This document shows, in pieces, positions 29,046-38,192 of a stretch of DNA of 64,000 bases. The DNA comes from Sedimentibacter sp. MB35-C1 (GTDB lineage: Bacteria; Bacillota; Clostridia; Tissierellales; Sedimentibacteraceae). The notes beneath the pieces were generated by a model, which did no database searches, had not been told where the DNA came from, and was given only the letters and a program-made list of their open reading frames with translations. Both the position numbers and the translations under genes were made by a program. How positions within the stretch are numbered: position 1 is the first letter of the stretch; every line of letters starts with the position of its first letter. The stretch is taken from contig NZ_CP133188.1 of assembly GCF_030913635.1 (NCBI RefSeq), positions 1,364,001 to 1,428,000 of the forward strand, written 5' to 3'.

Positions 29046-30047
29046 ATGAGAATAACCACTGGTATGATGTCAAGTAAGTATATAAGAAATTTGGGTAAAT
29101 CTGCTTATGAAATGAATTACTTAAATGAAAAAGTTTCGACTGGCAGGAAATTCTTTAGAGGCTCTGAAGATCCTGTTTCTGCTATCAAAGCGTATAAGTT
29201 GAGAAGAGAGTACAGATCAACTGAAATCTATGATACGAATATAAGCGATGTTGATTCATTTCTAACTATGGCTGAAACAAATTTAACTGAAATAAGTAAT
29301 AATGTGGAAAGAGTATATACATCTTATTTAAAGGGAATAACGGGAACGATGGGTTCCGAGGATAGAGAGGTTGTTGCGAAAGAACTTGAAAATCTTCAGG
29401 ATTCAATAGTAACCTCGCTTAATGCAAAATTTGAGGATAGGTATGTTTTTGGAGGCACAAGCAAGGATGAACTGCCTTTCACTGTGAAGAACGGAGAACT
29501 ATATTTCAAAGGTGTAAATGTTAACACACTAGAAGATGAGGACGGGAATCTGGTAGATTTAGAAGAACTTAAAAATGAAACCATAAACGTAGATTTGGGA
29601 TTGGGAATGACATTTGACAGTTCGGGAAATTTAAACACTGATACTGTTTTTAATATGTCCATGTCAGGTATAAGTTTTATGGGGTTTGGAGAAACAGACG
29701 GAACACCGAACAATTTGTATACATTAATAGGAAAAATAAAGGATGAGCTTAATAATCCGGATTTTTCATTAGATAACATCACTCCATATATAGAAAAATA
29801 TGAAGAACAAAAAAAACAGGTGCTGGTGGGTATTACAGATATAGGGGCTAAGACAAATTATCTTGATTTTTTAAAGTTAAGAAATGAGGATGCCCAATAT
29901 AATCTTAATGATAAAATACTTGATGTGGAGTATGTTGATTCTGCAGAAGCAATAATGGATTTTAAAATGCAGGAATATTCATACAACGCAGCATTGTCAA
30001 TGGGTAATAAAATTCTTCAAAACAGCTTTATAGATTTTATGAATTAG
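29046..30047 (+). CDS. flgL: Flagellar hook-associated protein FlgL
   Basis: This flagellin-like junction protein is 333 residues with the conserved N-terminus (SARTITTGKKFFRGSEDP-like segment, here STGRKFFRGSEDPVSA) and a helical C-terminus. It connects FlgK to the filament. It lies 10 bases after flgK with GGAGG upstream. Confidence 0.95.
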   Translation: MRITTGMMSSKYIRNLGKSAYEMNYLNEKVSTGRKFFRGSEDPVSAIKAYKLRREYRSTEIYDTNISDVDSFLTMAETNLTEISNNVERVYTSYLKGITGTMGSEDREVVAKELENLQDSIVTSLNAKFEDRYVFGGTSKDELPFTVKNGELYFKGVNVNTLEDEDGNLVDLEELKNETINVDLGLGMTFDSSGNLNTDTVFNMSMSGISFMGFGETDGTPNNLYTLIGKIKDELNNPDFSLDNITPYIEKYEEQKKQVLVGITDIGAKTNYLDFLKLRNEDAQYNLNDKILDVEYVDSAEAIMDFKMQEYSYNAALSMGNKILQNSFIDFMN

Positions 30048-30062
30048 CAAGGAGTGTTTGAA

Positions 30063-30671
30063 ATGATAGAACCGCTGTTGGAAATTAAAGCTATACCAAT
30101 GTCTATAGAATTTAAAATAAATCGAGCGCGCTATGAAATTGCAAATGCCAGTGCTACATTTGAATTGAAAAGGGATGAAGGCGGGCTTCAAATGGAGATG
30201 AAGCCGACAAGGCTTAATATCGATACAGTTGAAGCAAGGTATTCGGCAGGCATCAAAAGTGCAATGCGTTCAGTAGAAGATTTTGCTAAAAATGGTGTTC
30301 ATGCTGCATACGAAGCTACTGCCACATATGCGAGAGATGGAAATCTTATGTTGGATATCAACATTAAAGATAATCCCATAGCCGAAATTGCCATGAAAAA
30401 ATTCTTCAGCGATGTGGAGTTTAACCTTGGATTTATTCCAAACACAGGCCCTGATATCTCATGGGATATTGGAGGAATTTCTATGAATTTTGAAATGGAT
30501 AAGCTTGATTTTGATTGGAATATTGAAAGACCTGTTATAAATTTTATTCCCGGAAGCATAGAATTTACTATTAAAGAATATCCAAAAGTAGAAATTAATT
30601 ATATAGGTACCCCTATTTTTGTGCCGCCAAGTGCGAATCCTAATCATAAGGAGATAGATACATTTGCCTAA
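30063..30671 (+). CDS. DUF6470 protein (YviE-like)
   Basis: The 202-residue protein is of the type found between flgL and fliW in Bacillota (YviE in Bacillus subtilis). It is rich in beta segments, with a repeated aromatic pattern toward the C-terminus (SWDIGGISMNFEMDKLDFD). The function is unknown. The GTG at 30054 lies inside the AAGGAG site, so the ATG at 30063 is preferred. It overlaps fliW by 8 bases. Confidence 0.8.
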   Translation: MIEPLLEIKAIPMSIEFKINRARYEIANASATFELKRDEGGLQMEMKPTRLNIDTVEARYSAGIKSAMRSVEDFAKNGVHAAYEATATYARDGNLMLDINIKDNPIAEIAMKKFFSDVEFNLGFIPNTGPDISWDIGGISMNFEMDKLDFDWNIERPVINFIPGSIEFTIKEYPKVEINYIGTPIFVPPSANPNHKEIDTFA

Positions 30672-31113
30672 AAAATATATAAACACAAGAGATTTCGGAG
30701 AAATTGCGGTTGAAGAAAATGATGTTATAAGGTTTGTATGCGGCATGTATGGATTTGAAAAATATAATGATTATGTAATATTAAAAGATGATCCTGAAGA
30801 CGATTTTATGTTTTTGCAGGCAATTGACAATACAGATTTGTCATTTGTGCTTGTAGATCCATATGCTGTTATCAGAAACTATGAGCCAATAGTAAATGAA
30901 GAAGACTTAAAGGAATTGGAAGTTAAAAGTGAGGCGGATCTTAAATTTTTGATAATTGCAATTATAAAAGAGAACGTTGAGGATTCAGTTGTCAACTTGA
31001 AAAGTCCGATTGCGGTTAATCCTGAGACTAGAAGAGCTAAACAGGTAATATTGCAAAATTCATATCCTCTCAGATACAATATAATAGTAGCTGGGGAGGA
31101 GAGAAAATGCTAG
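30664..31113 (+). CDS. fliW: Flagellar assembly factor FliW
   Basis: This 149-residue protein has the FliW landmarks [16 protein letters not shown] near 23 and [12 protein letters not shown] near 66. FliW binds and inhibits CsrA and is itself titrated by flagellin, so flagellin translation follows assembly. It starts at a TTG, with AAGGAG 10 bases upstream, inside the end of the preceding gene. It overlaps csrA by 7 bases. Confidence 0.95.
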   Translation: MPKKYINTRDFGEIAVEENDVIRFVCGMYGFEKYNDYVILKDDPEDDFMFLQAIDNTDLSFVLVDPYAVIRNYEPIVNEEDLKELEVKSEADLKFLIIAIIKENVEDSVVNLKSPIAVNPETRRAKQVILQNSYPLRYNIIVAGEERKC

Positions 31114-31340
31114 TTATAAAAAGAAAAGTCTCAGAATCAATACTTATCGGAGAAGATATAGAAATTATTATTTCTGAAATTTCTCAGGATAAAGTAAAGA
31201 TTGCTATTGATGCTCCTAAAGAAATAACAATCACAAGAAAAGAATTAGCTGAAACATGTAAGTTTAATATTACAGCTTCTGAGAAAGTCAGCAAAACAAA
31301 GCTGAGCGATATAAAAAAGCATTTAAAAGAACATAAATAA
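31107..31340 (+). CDS. csrA: Carbon storage regulator CsrA
   Basis: The protein is 77 residues with the full CsrA pattern [18 protein letters not shown] and the RNA-binding strand near residue 45. It represses translation by binding GGA motifs in mRNA leaders, typically that of flagellin, and is countered by FliW encoded just upstream. It is the last gene before a strong terminator. Confidence 0.97.
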   Translation: MLVIKRKVSESILIGEDIEIIISEISQDKVKIAIDAPKEITITRKELAETCKFNITASEKVSKTKLSDIKKHLKEHK

Positions 31341-31430
31341 GTAAATTTTTGTAAAAAATTAATAAAAAGTTTAGAAAAATTTCTTCTAAATTATTTATTT
31401 TTGTATATGTTTTTATAATATAAATTAATA

Positions 31431-31471
31431 AAAACATACGCGTATGAATAGATATTCGCGTATGTTTTTTT
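31431..31471 (+). terminator. Intrinsic terminator after csrA
   Basis: The 12-bp stem AAAACATACGCG / CGCGTATGTTTT has a 14-base loop and extends into a run of seven T residues. It ends the flgM-csrA transcript. The next 130 bases (31472-31600) show nothing I recognise. Confidence 0.9.
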
Positions 31472-31600
31472 GTTGTTTGTAAAATTTCAGGTATTTGCGC
31501 TGCAAAGCAGGATATAGAAAATTACATATATATACAAAAATAGAAAAATATAAAATAAAAAATAATCAATAGACTGAATATTATGCAATGTCAAAAAAGC

Positions 31601-31629
31601 TTGCATTTTGTAGCATTTTATCATATAAT
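31601..31629 (+). promoter_or_regulatory. Sigma-A promoter of the main flagellar operon
   Basis: TTGCAT and a perfect TATAAT are separated by 17 bases. The predicted start near 31636 lies about 35 bases before the riboswitch aptamer, leaving a leader of roughly 225 bases before flgB. Confidence 0.85.
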
Positions 31630-31671
31630 AACCATATTAAAATATTATTAAAAAAAAATTAAGAATTGAAA

Positions 31672-31744
31672 AAGGTAAAACTGCCGAAAGACAGTGACAC
31701 AAAACTATAGGACCTAAGGAGCAATCTACGGTTGCCAGTTGCCA
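31672..31744 (+). ncRNA. GEMM / cyclic di-GMP-I riboswitch aptamer
   Basis: Landmarks of the GEMM-I aptamer appear in the expected order. GGUAAAAC opens it. A short P2 hairpin follows with a GAAA tetraloop (CUGCCGAAAGACAG). Next come GACACAAAAC, a P3 stem of nine pairs with one mismatch enclosing GGACCUAAGG, and the 3' segments GGUUGCC and GUUGCC. The ligand-sensing position aligned with G20 of the Vibrio Vc2 aptamer is a G, favouring c-di-GMP over cGAMP; that alignment was done by eye. It heads the flgB operon, as does a c-di-GMP-I riboswitch in Clostridioides difficile. Confidence 0.92.
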
Positions 31745-31772
31745 ATACTGATTATATATCTAAAGAATATAT

Positions 31773-31820
31773 ATATAATTTATTATGCAGCTGTGCAAAA
31801 ACTAATAAATTATATTTTTT
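31773..31820 (+). terminator. Riboswitch expression-platform terminator
   Basis: A perfect 13-bp stem (31773-31785 with 31803-31815) carries a nested TGCA/TGCA mini-hairpin in its loop and ends in T residues. The loop bases GCAGCTG (31787-31793) can pair with CAGTTGC (31736-31742) in the aptamer's 3' strand. Aptamer folding and this competing pairing are therefore mutually exclusive. The simplest reading is that c-di-GMP stabilises the aptamer, frees the terminator and turns the operon off. Confidence 0.8.
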
Positions 31821-31862
31821 GTACTCATTTTTAGTGATAATTTTAGTAAGGGGAAGGTTACC

Positions 31863-32252
31863 ATGAATATAAGTGAAAGCAATAATTTAAATCTATTGAA
31901 TAAGAGTCTAAACGGGCTTTGGCTCAGGCAGCAAATCACTATGGAAAACATAGCGAATTATTCTACTCCTGGATATAAAAGCAAGTACGTAGAATTTGAA
32001 AATTTGCTGAGATCTAACTTGGAAAATATAGACGGAAAAACAAAATCACAAATTAATAATCAAATAAATTCCAGCAGTATTTTGATTGATGAGAATGAAA
32101 ATTTATCATTGAGGCTGGATGGAAATAACGTAGATTTGGATAAGGAAAATCTTCAACTTGCAAAAACACAGATTCAATATATGTACAATGTAGCAGAAAT
32201 GAATTCATATTTTTCAAAGCTCAAGTCGGTAATTTCTGAAGGTAAAAAATAA
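31863..32252 (+). CDS. flgB: Flagellar basal-body rod protein FlgB
   Basis: The 129-residue proximal rod protein has the rod-family N-terminus, with MENIANYSTPGYKSKYVEFE near residue 23. It is exported to build the rod on FliE. It is the first gene behind the riboswitch leader. Its site GGGGAAGG is purine-rich but not a perfect AGGAGG. Confidence 0.93.
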   Translation: MNISESNNLNLLNKSLNGLWLRQQITMENIANYSTPGYKSKYVEFENLLRSNLENIDGKTKSQINNQINSSSILIDENENLSLRLDGNNVDLDKENLQLAKTQIQYMYNVAEMNSYFSKLKSVISEGKK

Positions 32253-32265
32253 AAGGAGGTAATTC

Positions 32266-32697
32266 ATGTCGTTTTTAAGATCGCTTAATATCAGTGGTGC
32301 AGGTCTTACTGCCCAAAGATTGAGAATGGACATCATATCAGAAAATATAGCAAACATTGATACAACTAGGACAGAGGAAGGCGGTCCGTACAGAAGAAAA
32401 ATAGCGGTACTCTCATCAACTTCTAATTTCAAAAATATGTTAATCCACAATTTAGATGAATATGAAGCCGGTAATGTTGAAGTAACAGAAATAGTTGAAG
32501 ATCAAAGCGAGTTTAAGCTGGTTTATAACCCGGAGCATCCGGATGCAGATGAAAATGGATATGTAAGCATGCCTAATGTTGATTCGTTGAAAGAAACGGT
32601 GGATATGATGGAAGCTTACAGAGCATATCAGGCAAATATAACTGCATTGAATTCTATGAAACAACTGGCGGTTAAAGCTCTGGAAATAGGGAGGTAG
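32266..32697 (+). CDS. flgC: Flagellar basal-body rod protein FlgC
   Basis: This 143-residue rod protein has SGAGLTAQRLRMDIISENIAN near residue 10 and the C-terminal EAYRAYQANITALNSMK segment. It lies 13 bases after flgB behind AAAGGAGG and 2 bases before fliE. Confidence 0.95.
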   Translation: MSFLRSLNISGAGLTAQRLRMDIISENIANIDTTRTEEGGPYRRKIAVLSSTSNFKNMLIHNLDEYEAGNVEVTEIVEDQSEFKLVYNPEHPDADENGYVSMPNVDSLKETVDMMEAYRAYQANITALNSMKQLAVKALEIGR

Positions 32698-32699
32698 AA

Positions 32700-32999
32700 A
32701 TGTTTATAGAACCAATAAAGCCTATTCAGGTAATAAAGCAGCCAGGTGAACAAATAAAACAAGACAACAAAAAAGGTGAAACCTCATTCAAATCCATATT
32801 TAGCAATGCGCTTGAGAATTACGTGGAGTCAGAGGCTAAGGTTGAGGAAGACATATACAGGCTGAGCGTCGGTGAAAGTGATGATTTACACAGCATGATG
32901 ATTAATGCACAAAAAGCTGAAATATCGCTGGATTTGGTGGTGCAGCTCAGAAATAAAGCCTTAGATGCTTACAATGAAATAATGCGTATGGGAGTATAG
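32700..32999 (+). CDS. fliE: Flagellar hook-basal body protein FliE
   Basis: The protein is 99 residues with a C-terminal helical pattern typical of FliE: DDLHSMMINAQKAEISLDLV then RNKALDAYNEIMRM. It joins the MS ring to the rod. It starts 2 bases after flgC. Confidence 0.93.
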   Translation: MFIEPIKPIQVIKQPGEQIKQDNKKGETSFKSIFSNALENYVESEAKVEEDIYRLSVGESDDLHSMMINAQKAEISLDLVVQLRNKALDAYNEIMRMGV

Positions 33000-33030
33000 C
33001 TTGATTCCATAACTAATTTAGGAGCTACAA

Positions 33031-34596
33031 ATGGCAGAACAATTTAGGAACATTTGGAAAAACACAACAGAGTTTTGGGGAAAACTCAGTGGCAAGATAA
33101 AGAAGTTAATAATCGGCGGACTTATTGGATTAGTAGCAGGGGCACTAGTAATAACTATTGTTCTAAACAATAAAGGTTATGTAGTTCTTTTCAGCGATAT
33201 AGATGAACAGGAAACTGCAGAAGTAATGAAGCAGTTACAAGAAAATAATGTTGATTATAAATATGAAAATGACGGAACTATTCTTATACCCGAAGATAAA
33301 GAAAACAGCCTGAGAATGCAGTTAGCACAATCAGGTCATCCGCGTACCGGAGCAAATTATGATGTGTTTACTCAAAACATAGATTTCATGACTACAGATT
33401 ATGAAAAGAGAAAATATGAAGTTTTTCAATTGCAGGAAAGACTTCAAGCTTCCATAGAAACCATAGACGGAGTAGAGGAAGCAATAGTTACCGTAAATAT
33501 ACCTGAAAATGGAAATTTTGCGTGGGAGACAAAAAAAGAAGAATCTTCAGCATCGGTAAAAATAAATCTTTCTACCGGCCATTCATTGTCGCAGTCTCAG
33601 ACAAATGGCATTATGCAGCTTATAGTTAAAAGTGTGGAAGGGTTAAAAGAAGAAAATGTAGCAATTATTGATACCGAAGGAAACAGCCTTGTAGTAAGCA
33701 GTGAGATGAGTCAGACAAATACTATAAAGCTAAAGCTTGAAATCGAGAAGGAATTTGAAAAAGAAACAGAAAAAAATGTCACAGAGTTCCTGGCAAGAAT
33801 CTATGGCCCGGATAATGTAAAAGTATCTGCGAAGTGCACTATTAATTTTGATAAAAAGATAAGCGAACTATTGCAATACTTGCCAGATGAACAGACAAAT
33901 CTGGGAGTTCCTGGTGAGACGAAAAGTGACAGGGAAGTTTCAGGACCTGGCGAGACTGTAGGGGGAATGGCAGGAACAGAAACAAACGCTGAAGTTCCAA
34001 CGTACCCTGGAGTAGTAATTGAAGGCGAAAACATATATTTCAAGGATTCCAATTCAATTAATTATTTGGTGAGCCAGTTAAAAGAGCAAATAGAGCATAA
34101 CCCCGGAAAAATTGAGCAGCTTACAGTTGCTGCAGTAATTAATAAAGCAAGCATCAGAGAAGAAGAGATAGATGAAGTTAAAGAACTTATTGCCTTTGCC
34201 GCAGGAGTAGGTACAGAGGATATTTCACTGCACAATATGATGTTTTATGATCCAGAGGCACCTGTGGTTCCTGTAACTGCTGAGCCAGGTGAACCAAGAG
34301 GATTACAGCTGAGAGATATACTTATCTATGGCGGAATAGCGCTGGCTGTGATAGCAATTTTCTCGCTTATATTGACTTTAATCTTGAGAAAGAGAAAAAA
34401 GGCTAAGAAAAGTCAGGAAGGAGCTGAAGCTGAAGCAGCAGCAACAGATTATTCGTGGGCTGATATACAGGATGAAATAAAACTTCAGGAAACACCTGAG
34501 CAGGTAATTAAAAAGCAGCTTAAGGAATTTACAAATTCTAATCCTGAAATAGCGGCGCAGCTTATCAGAACATGGCTTAAGGGGGAAGATGATTAA
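33031..34596 (+). CDS. fliF: Flagellar MS-ring protein FliF
   Basis: The 521-residue protein forms the membrane ring. It has two membrane helices (about 27-48 and 430-455), the ring-building motif RMQLAQSGHPRTG near 92, and the FliG-binding acidic tail at the C-terminus (ETPEQVIKKQLKEFTNSNPE). It ends one base into fliG. Confidence 0.97.
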   Translation: MAEQFRNIWKNTTEFWGKLSGKIKKLIIGGLIGLVAGALVITIVLNNKGYVVLFSDIDEQETAEVMKQLQENNVDYKYENDGTILIPEDKENSLRMQLAQSGHPRTGANYDVFTQNIDFMTTDYEKRKYEVFQLQERLQASIETIDGVEEAIVTVNIPENGNFAWETKKEESSASVKINLSTGHSLSQSQTNGIMQLIVKSVEGLKEENVAIIDTEGNSLVVSSEMSQTNTIKLKLEIEKEFEKETEKNVTEFLARIYGPDNVKVSAKCTINFDKKISELLQYLPDEQTNLGVPGETKSDREVSGPGETVGGMAGTETNAEVPTYPGVVIEGENIYFKDSNSINYLVSQLKEQIEHNPGKIEQLTVAAVINKASIREEEIDEVKELIAFAAGVGTEDISLHNMMFYDPEAPVVPVTAEPGEPRGLQLRDILIYGGIALAVIAIFSLILTLILRKRKKAKKSQEGAEAEAAATDYSWADIQDEIKLQETPEQVIKKQLKEFTNSNPEIAAQLIRTWLKGEDD

Positions 34597-35603
34597 TGGC
34601 ATCAACAAAGTTAACAGGCAGACAAAAATCTGCGGCGATTATTATTTCACTCGGTGCTGACGATGCTTCAAAGATATACAAATATTTAAAAGAAGATGAA
34701 ATTGAACAACTTACATATGAAATATCCAGATTGCAGCATTTAGATTCCCAAACAATGGAGGAAACTCTAAAAGATTTTTATGACTTATGCTTGACTCAAA
34801 AGGTTATAACTGAGGGCGGACTGGAATATGCGAAAAACGTGCTTGAGAAAGCATTCGGTTCTCAAACAGCTGCAAGTCTTTTAGAAAGAGTAACCAAAAC
34901 ACTGAGATCCAAGAGCTTTGACTTTTTAAGAAAAGCTGACTATAAGAATCTATTGGCTATTATACAAAATGAACATCCACAGACAATAGCCCTTATATTG
35001 TCATACGCAAGAGCAGATCAAGCATCTGCTGTAATATCGGAGCTTTCAAAGGAAAAGAGGATTGACGTAGTAGAGAGAATAGCAAAGATGGACCGAACAT
35101 CTCCCGAAATTATTAAGTATGTTGAGCAAGAACTGGAGAAGAAATTTAACTCTATTATATCCGTTGACTTTACAGAAATTGGCGGGGTTAACTATGTTGC
35201 GGATGTTATGAATAATATGGACAGAGGAAATGAAAAATACATTTTCGATGAATTAAGTAAAAAAGATGCAAAACTTGCTGATGAAATCAGAATGCGTATG
35301 TTTGTATTTGAAGATATTGTTACTATGGATTCAATGAGTATTCAAAGATTTCTCAGAGAGGTGGACTCAAAAGACCTTGTTTATGCAATTAAAGGCTCGA
35401 ACAAGGACGTTGCGGATATGCTGTTTAGCAATATGTCCACTAAGATGGGTGAAACTATCAGATCAGAGCTTGAATATACTCACAACTTACGTTTGAGAGA
35501 TGTGGAAGAAGCTCAGCAGCGAATTGTATCTGTAATCAGGCGTCTCGAAGAAGAAGGGGAACTCATTATAGCTAAGAGCGGAAAGGATGATATTATTGTC
35601 TAA
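34596..35603 (+). CDS. fliG: Flagellar motor switch protein FliG
   Basis: The 335-residue C-ring protein has the NEHPQTIALILSYA motif near 127 and a C-terminal torque domain with charged residues facing MotA (VDSKDLVYAIKGSN near 263). It starts at the last base of the fliF stop codon, showing translational coupling. Confidence 0.97.
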   Translation: MASTKLTGRQKSAAIIISLGADDASKIYKYLKEDEIEQLTYEISRLQHLDSQTMEETLKDFYDLCLTQKVITEGGLEYAKNVLEKAFGSQTAASLLERVTKTLRSKSFDFLRKADYKNLLAIIQNEHPQTIALILSYARADQASAVISELSKEKRIDVVERIAKMDRTSPEIIKYVEQELEKKFNSIISVDFTEIGGVNYVADVMNNMDRGNEKYIFDELSKKDAKLADEIRMRMFVFEDIVTMDSMSIQRFLREVDSKDLVYAIKGSNKDVADMLFSNMSTKMGETIRSELEYTHNLRLRDVEEAQQRIVSVIRRLEEEGELIIAKSGKDDIIV

Positions 35604-36375
35604 TATAATCAAGGCCGAATATGTTATCTTTGATAGTAATGCAGATAGTCAGTTAAATTACATTAAAAAGACAGAGCTGCCTGAACAGGAAATAATAAGC
35701 ACTTCAAAAGAAGATATATATGATATATATAACCAAAGAGAAATTATTTTGAAGGAAGCTCAAGCGGAGGCACTAAAAATTATAAGTGCAGCAAAAAGAA
35801 ATGCTCAAAATGAAATAGCCGAATGCAAAAAAAGAGGCTATGAAGAAGGTTACAATGCAGGTGTTGAAGTAGGCAAAAATAAAGGCTATGACGAAGGATA
35901 TGAGACTGGGAAAGTGAGCGTTGAAGAAAAGCTTAGCTTACAAAATTCTGCGAAGCTTGAAGAGCTTAAAAAAATGTTTGAAAAAATAGAAGAAGAAAAG
36001 GACTCGATTATTTCAGAATATGAGAATGGGTTGACAAATCTTGCAATAGATATATCAGAAAAGATACTGAGACATAAAATCAGTGTTAAGGACAATGTAA
36101 TATCAGGCATAATTAAAGATTTAATAAAGAATTACAGAAATGCAGAATGGGTTAAGGTGTATATGTCTAGCAAAGATGACGCAATTTCAGTTCAAACAGA
36201 TAAGGAACTGATAAATGCTTTAAGCAAAATATCAAATGATGTAAAATTTGAAATTTCAGAGGATATTGATCAAGGCAGCGCAATAATTGAAACACCGGAC
36301 AGTGTATTGGATGCAAGTATAAATACGCAGTTAAAAAATCTTAAAGAGATGGTTTTAAATAAAAATGCAGTCTAA
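35587..36375 (+). CDS. fliH: Flagellar export ATPase regulator FliH
   Basis: The 262-residue protein has a long charged coiled coil (about 50-150) with repeated glycine spacing (GYEEGYNAGVEVGKNKGYDE), typical of FliH, and a C-terminal globular part. It anchors and restrains FliI. The ATG at 35587 lies inside fliG. A TTG at 35596 is better placed after the AAAGGA site, so the true start may be nine bases later. Confidence 0.9.
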   Translation: MILLSNIIKAEYVIFDSNADSQLNYIKKTELPEQEIISTSKEDIYDIYNQREIILKEAQAEALKIISAAKRNAQNEIAECKKRGYEEGYNAGVEVGKNKGYDEGYETGKVSVEEKLSLQNSAKLEELKKMFEKIEEEKDSIISEYENGLTNLAIDISEKILRHKISVKDNVISGIIKDLIKNYRNAEWVKVYMSSKDDAISVQTDKELINALSKISNDVKFEISEDIDQGSAIIETPDSVLDASINTQLKNLKEMVLNKNAV

Positions 36376-37675
36376 AATTCAATTAGCTAAAATACAGGAA
36401 GTGTTGGCAAGAGAAGATCTCTGCACATACATAGGAAAAGTTAAGAGAATATCAGGTATGATGATTGAGGCAACTGGAAGCAGGTATAAAATCGGTGAGG
36501 TATGTGAGATTGAAACTGACATACTAAATCGAAAGGTACGGGCAGAAGTTGTGGGTTTCAACGACGGAAGGGTCTTGCTTATGCCCTATGAAGACATAAA
36601 AGGTATAGGTCTGGGAAATACAGTTAAATCGACTAAAAATAAATTAAAAATTCCGGTTGGAGATTTTTTGGTAGGAAGAATTGTTGACGCTACAGGTCAA
36701 CCGATTGATGGAGGTAAAGAATTTGATGGAAATGAATACTGCTATGTGGACAATGACTACATTAATCCTCTGTCGAGACCTAGGATAGACAGTGCTCTTA
36801 GTTTTGGCGTAAAGGCAATAGACGGACTTTTAACTATAGGCAAGGGACAGCGTATGGGAATTTTCGCCGGAAGCGGTGTGGGTAAAAGCACATTGCTTGG
36901 AATGGTTGCTAAGAATGTAAAAGCAGATATAAATGTTATTGCTCTTGTAGGTGAAAGGGGTAGAGAAGTAAGAGAGTTTATCGACAAGGATTTAGGAGAA
37001 GAAGGATTAAAAAGATCCATACTTGTGATTGCAACATCAGATCAGCCGGCTATGCTTAGAGTTAAATGTGCATTGGTTGCAACAACAATTGCAGAGTACT
37101 TTAAGGATAAGGGCAAGGATGTACTTCTCATGATGGATTCTTTAACAAGATTTGCAATGGCTCAGAGAGAAATAGGCCTTGCGACAGGCGAACCACCGGT
37201 ATCAAGAGGATATACACCATCTATTTATGCTGAGCTGCCGAAACTTCTTGAAAGAAGCGGCAACTTTCAAAATGGTTCAATAACAGGAATATATACTGTA
37301 TTGGTTGAAGGTGATGATACAAATGAACCTATTTCAGACACAGTAAGGGGAATTCTGGACGGGCATATAGTACTTACAAGAAAGCTGGCGAATTCCAACC
37401 ACTATCCTGCAATAGATATAAATGCAAGTATATCAAGACTTATGAATGACATTGCAGCAAAAGACCATAATGACAGTGCTAAGAAAATAAGAGATATTTT
37501 ATCTGTATATTACGCAAATTATGATTTGATTTCTATTGGTGCTTACAAAAAAGGTACAAACTTAAAGCTGGACACTGCAATTGGAAAGATTGATAAAGTT
37601 AATGAATTTCTGATTCAGGGTATAAATGAAAACTATACATATGATGAAACACTTTCTTTGATTAAAGATATATAA
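36365..37675 (+). CDS. fliI: Flagellum-specific export ATPase FliI
   Basis: This F1-beta-like ATPase has 436 residues, with Walker A AGSGVGKSTLLG near 170 and Walker B DVLLMMDSLTRFA near 254. It energises and orders type III export of flagellar parts. Its ATG overlaps the end of fliH by 11 bases. Confidence 0.97.
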   Translation: MQSKIQLAKIQEVLAREDLCTYIGKVKRISGMMIEATGSRYKIGEVCEIETDILNRKVRAEVVGFNDGRVLLMPYEDIKGIGLGNTVKSTKNKLKIPVGDFLVGRIVDATGQPIDGGKEFDGNEYCYVDNDYINPLSRPRIDSALSFGVKAIDGLLTIGKGQRMGIFAGSGVGKSTLLGMVAKNVKADINVIALVGERGREVREFIDKDLGEEGLKRSILVIATSDQPAMLRVKCALVATTIAEYFKDKGKDVLLMMDSLTRFAMAQREIGLATGEPPVSRGYTPSIYAELPKLLERSGNFQNGSITGIYTVLVEGDDTNEPISDTVRGILDGHIVLTRKLANSNHYPAIDINASISRLMNDIAAKDHNDSAKKIRDILSVYYANYDLISIGAYKKGTNLKLDTAIGKIDKVNEFLIQGINENYTYDETLSLIKDI

Positions 37676-37710
37676 ATTTTTTCACAATTACATTTAAAAA
37701 GGGGATTAAA

Positions 37711-38163
37711 TTGAAAAAATTCAGCTTTACTCTTCAGAAAATTTTAGAAATAAAAGAGCAGATGCTAGATAACCTTAAAATTGAACTTGGAGGGTTAAAT
37801 AATAATCTTGCTAGGATTGAAGCCAGCATTAATAATCTGAAGGCACAACTTCAAAAAATAGAGAAAGAATTTATAGAAAAATCTTCTGTATTAATTTCTG
37901 TTGGAGAGATGACGTATTACAAGATGCTTACAAGCAGTATATTAAAGCAAATTGAGAACAAGGAAGAAGAAAAATGCATCGTTCTAAGAAAAATTGAAGC
38001 AAAGAGGCAAGAAATAATAAGCATGAATATGGAAATATCAAGTCTTGAAAAGCTCAAGGAAAAAGAGAAGGATAAATATAACAAGACTTTGAACAGAAAC
38101 GAGGAAATATTTATTGAAGAATTCGTTTCAAACAATAGCGTGTCAAAAAGATATGCAATATAG
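37711..38163 (+). CDS. fliJ: Flagellar export chaperone FliJ
   Basis: The 150-residue, almost entirely coiled-coil protein begins KKFSFTLQKILEIKEQ, the family start. It sits in the FliI hexamer pore and escorts substrates. The start is a TTG behind AAAAAGGGG. Confidence 0.9.
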   Translation: MKKFSFTLQKILEIKEQMLDNLKIELGGLNNNLARIEASINNLKAQLQKIEKEFIEKSSVLISVGEMTYYKMLTSSILKQIENKEEEKCIVLRKIEAKRQEIISMNMEISSLEKLKEKEKDKYNKTLNRNEEIFIEEFVSNNSVSKRYAI

Positions 38164-38192
38164 TAACTAGTTATTGAAAGGAGGTGAAAAAA

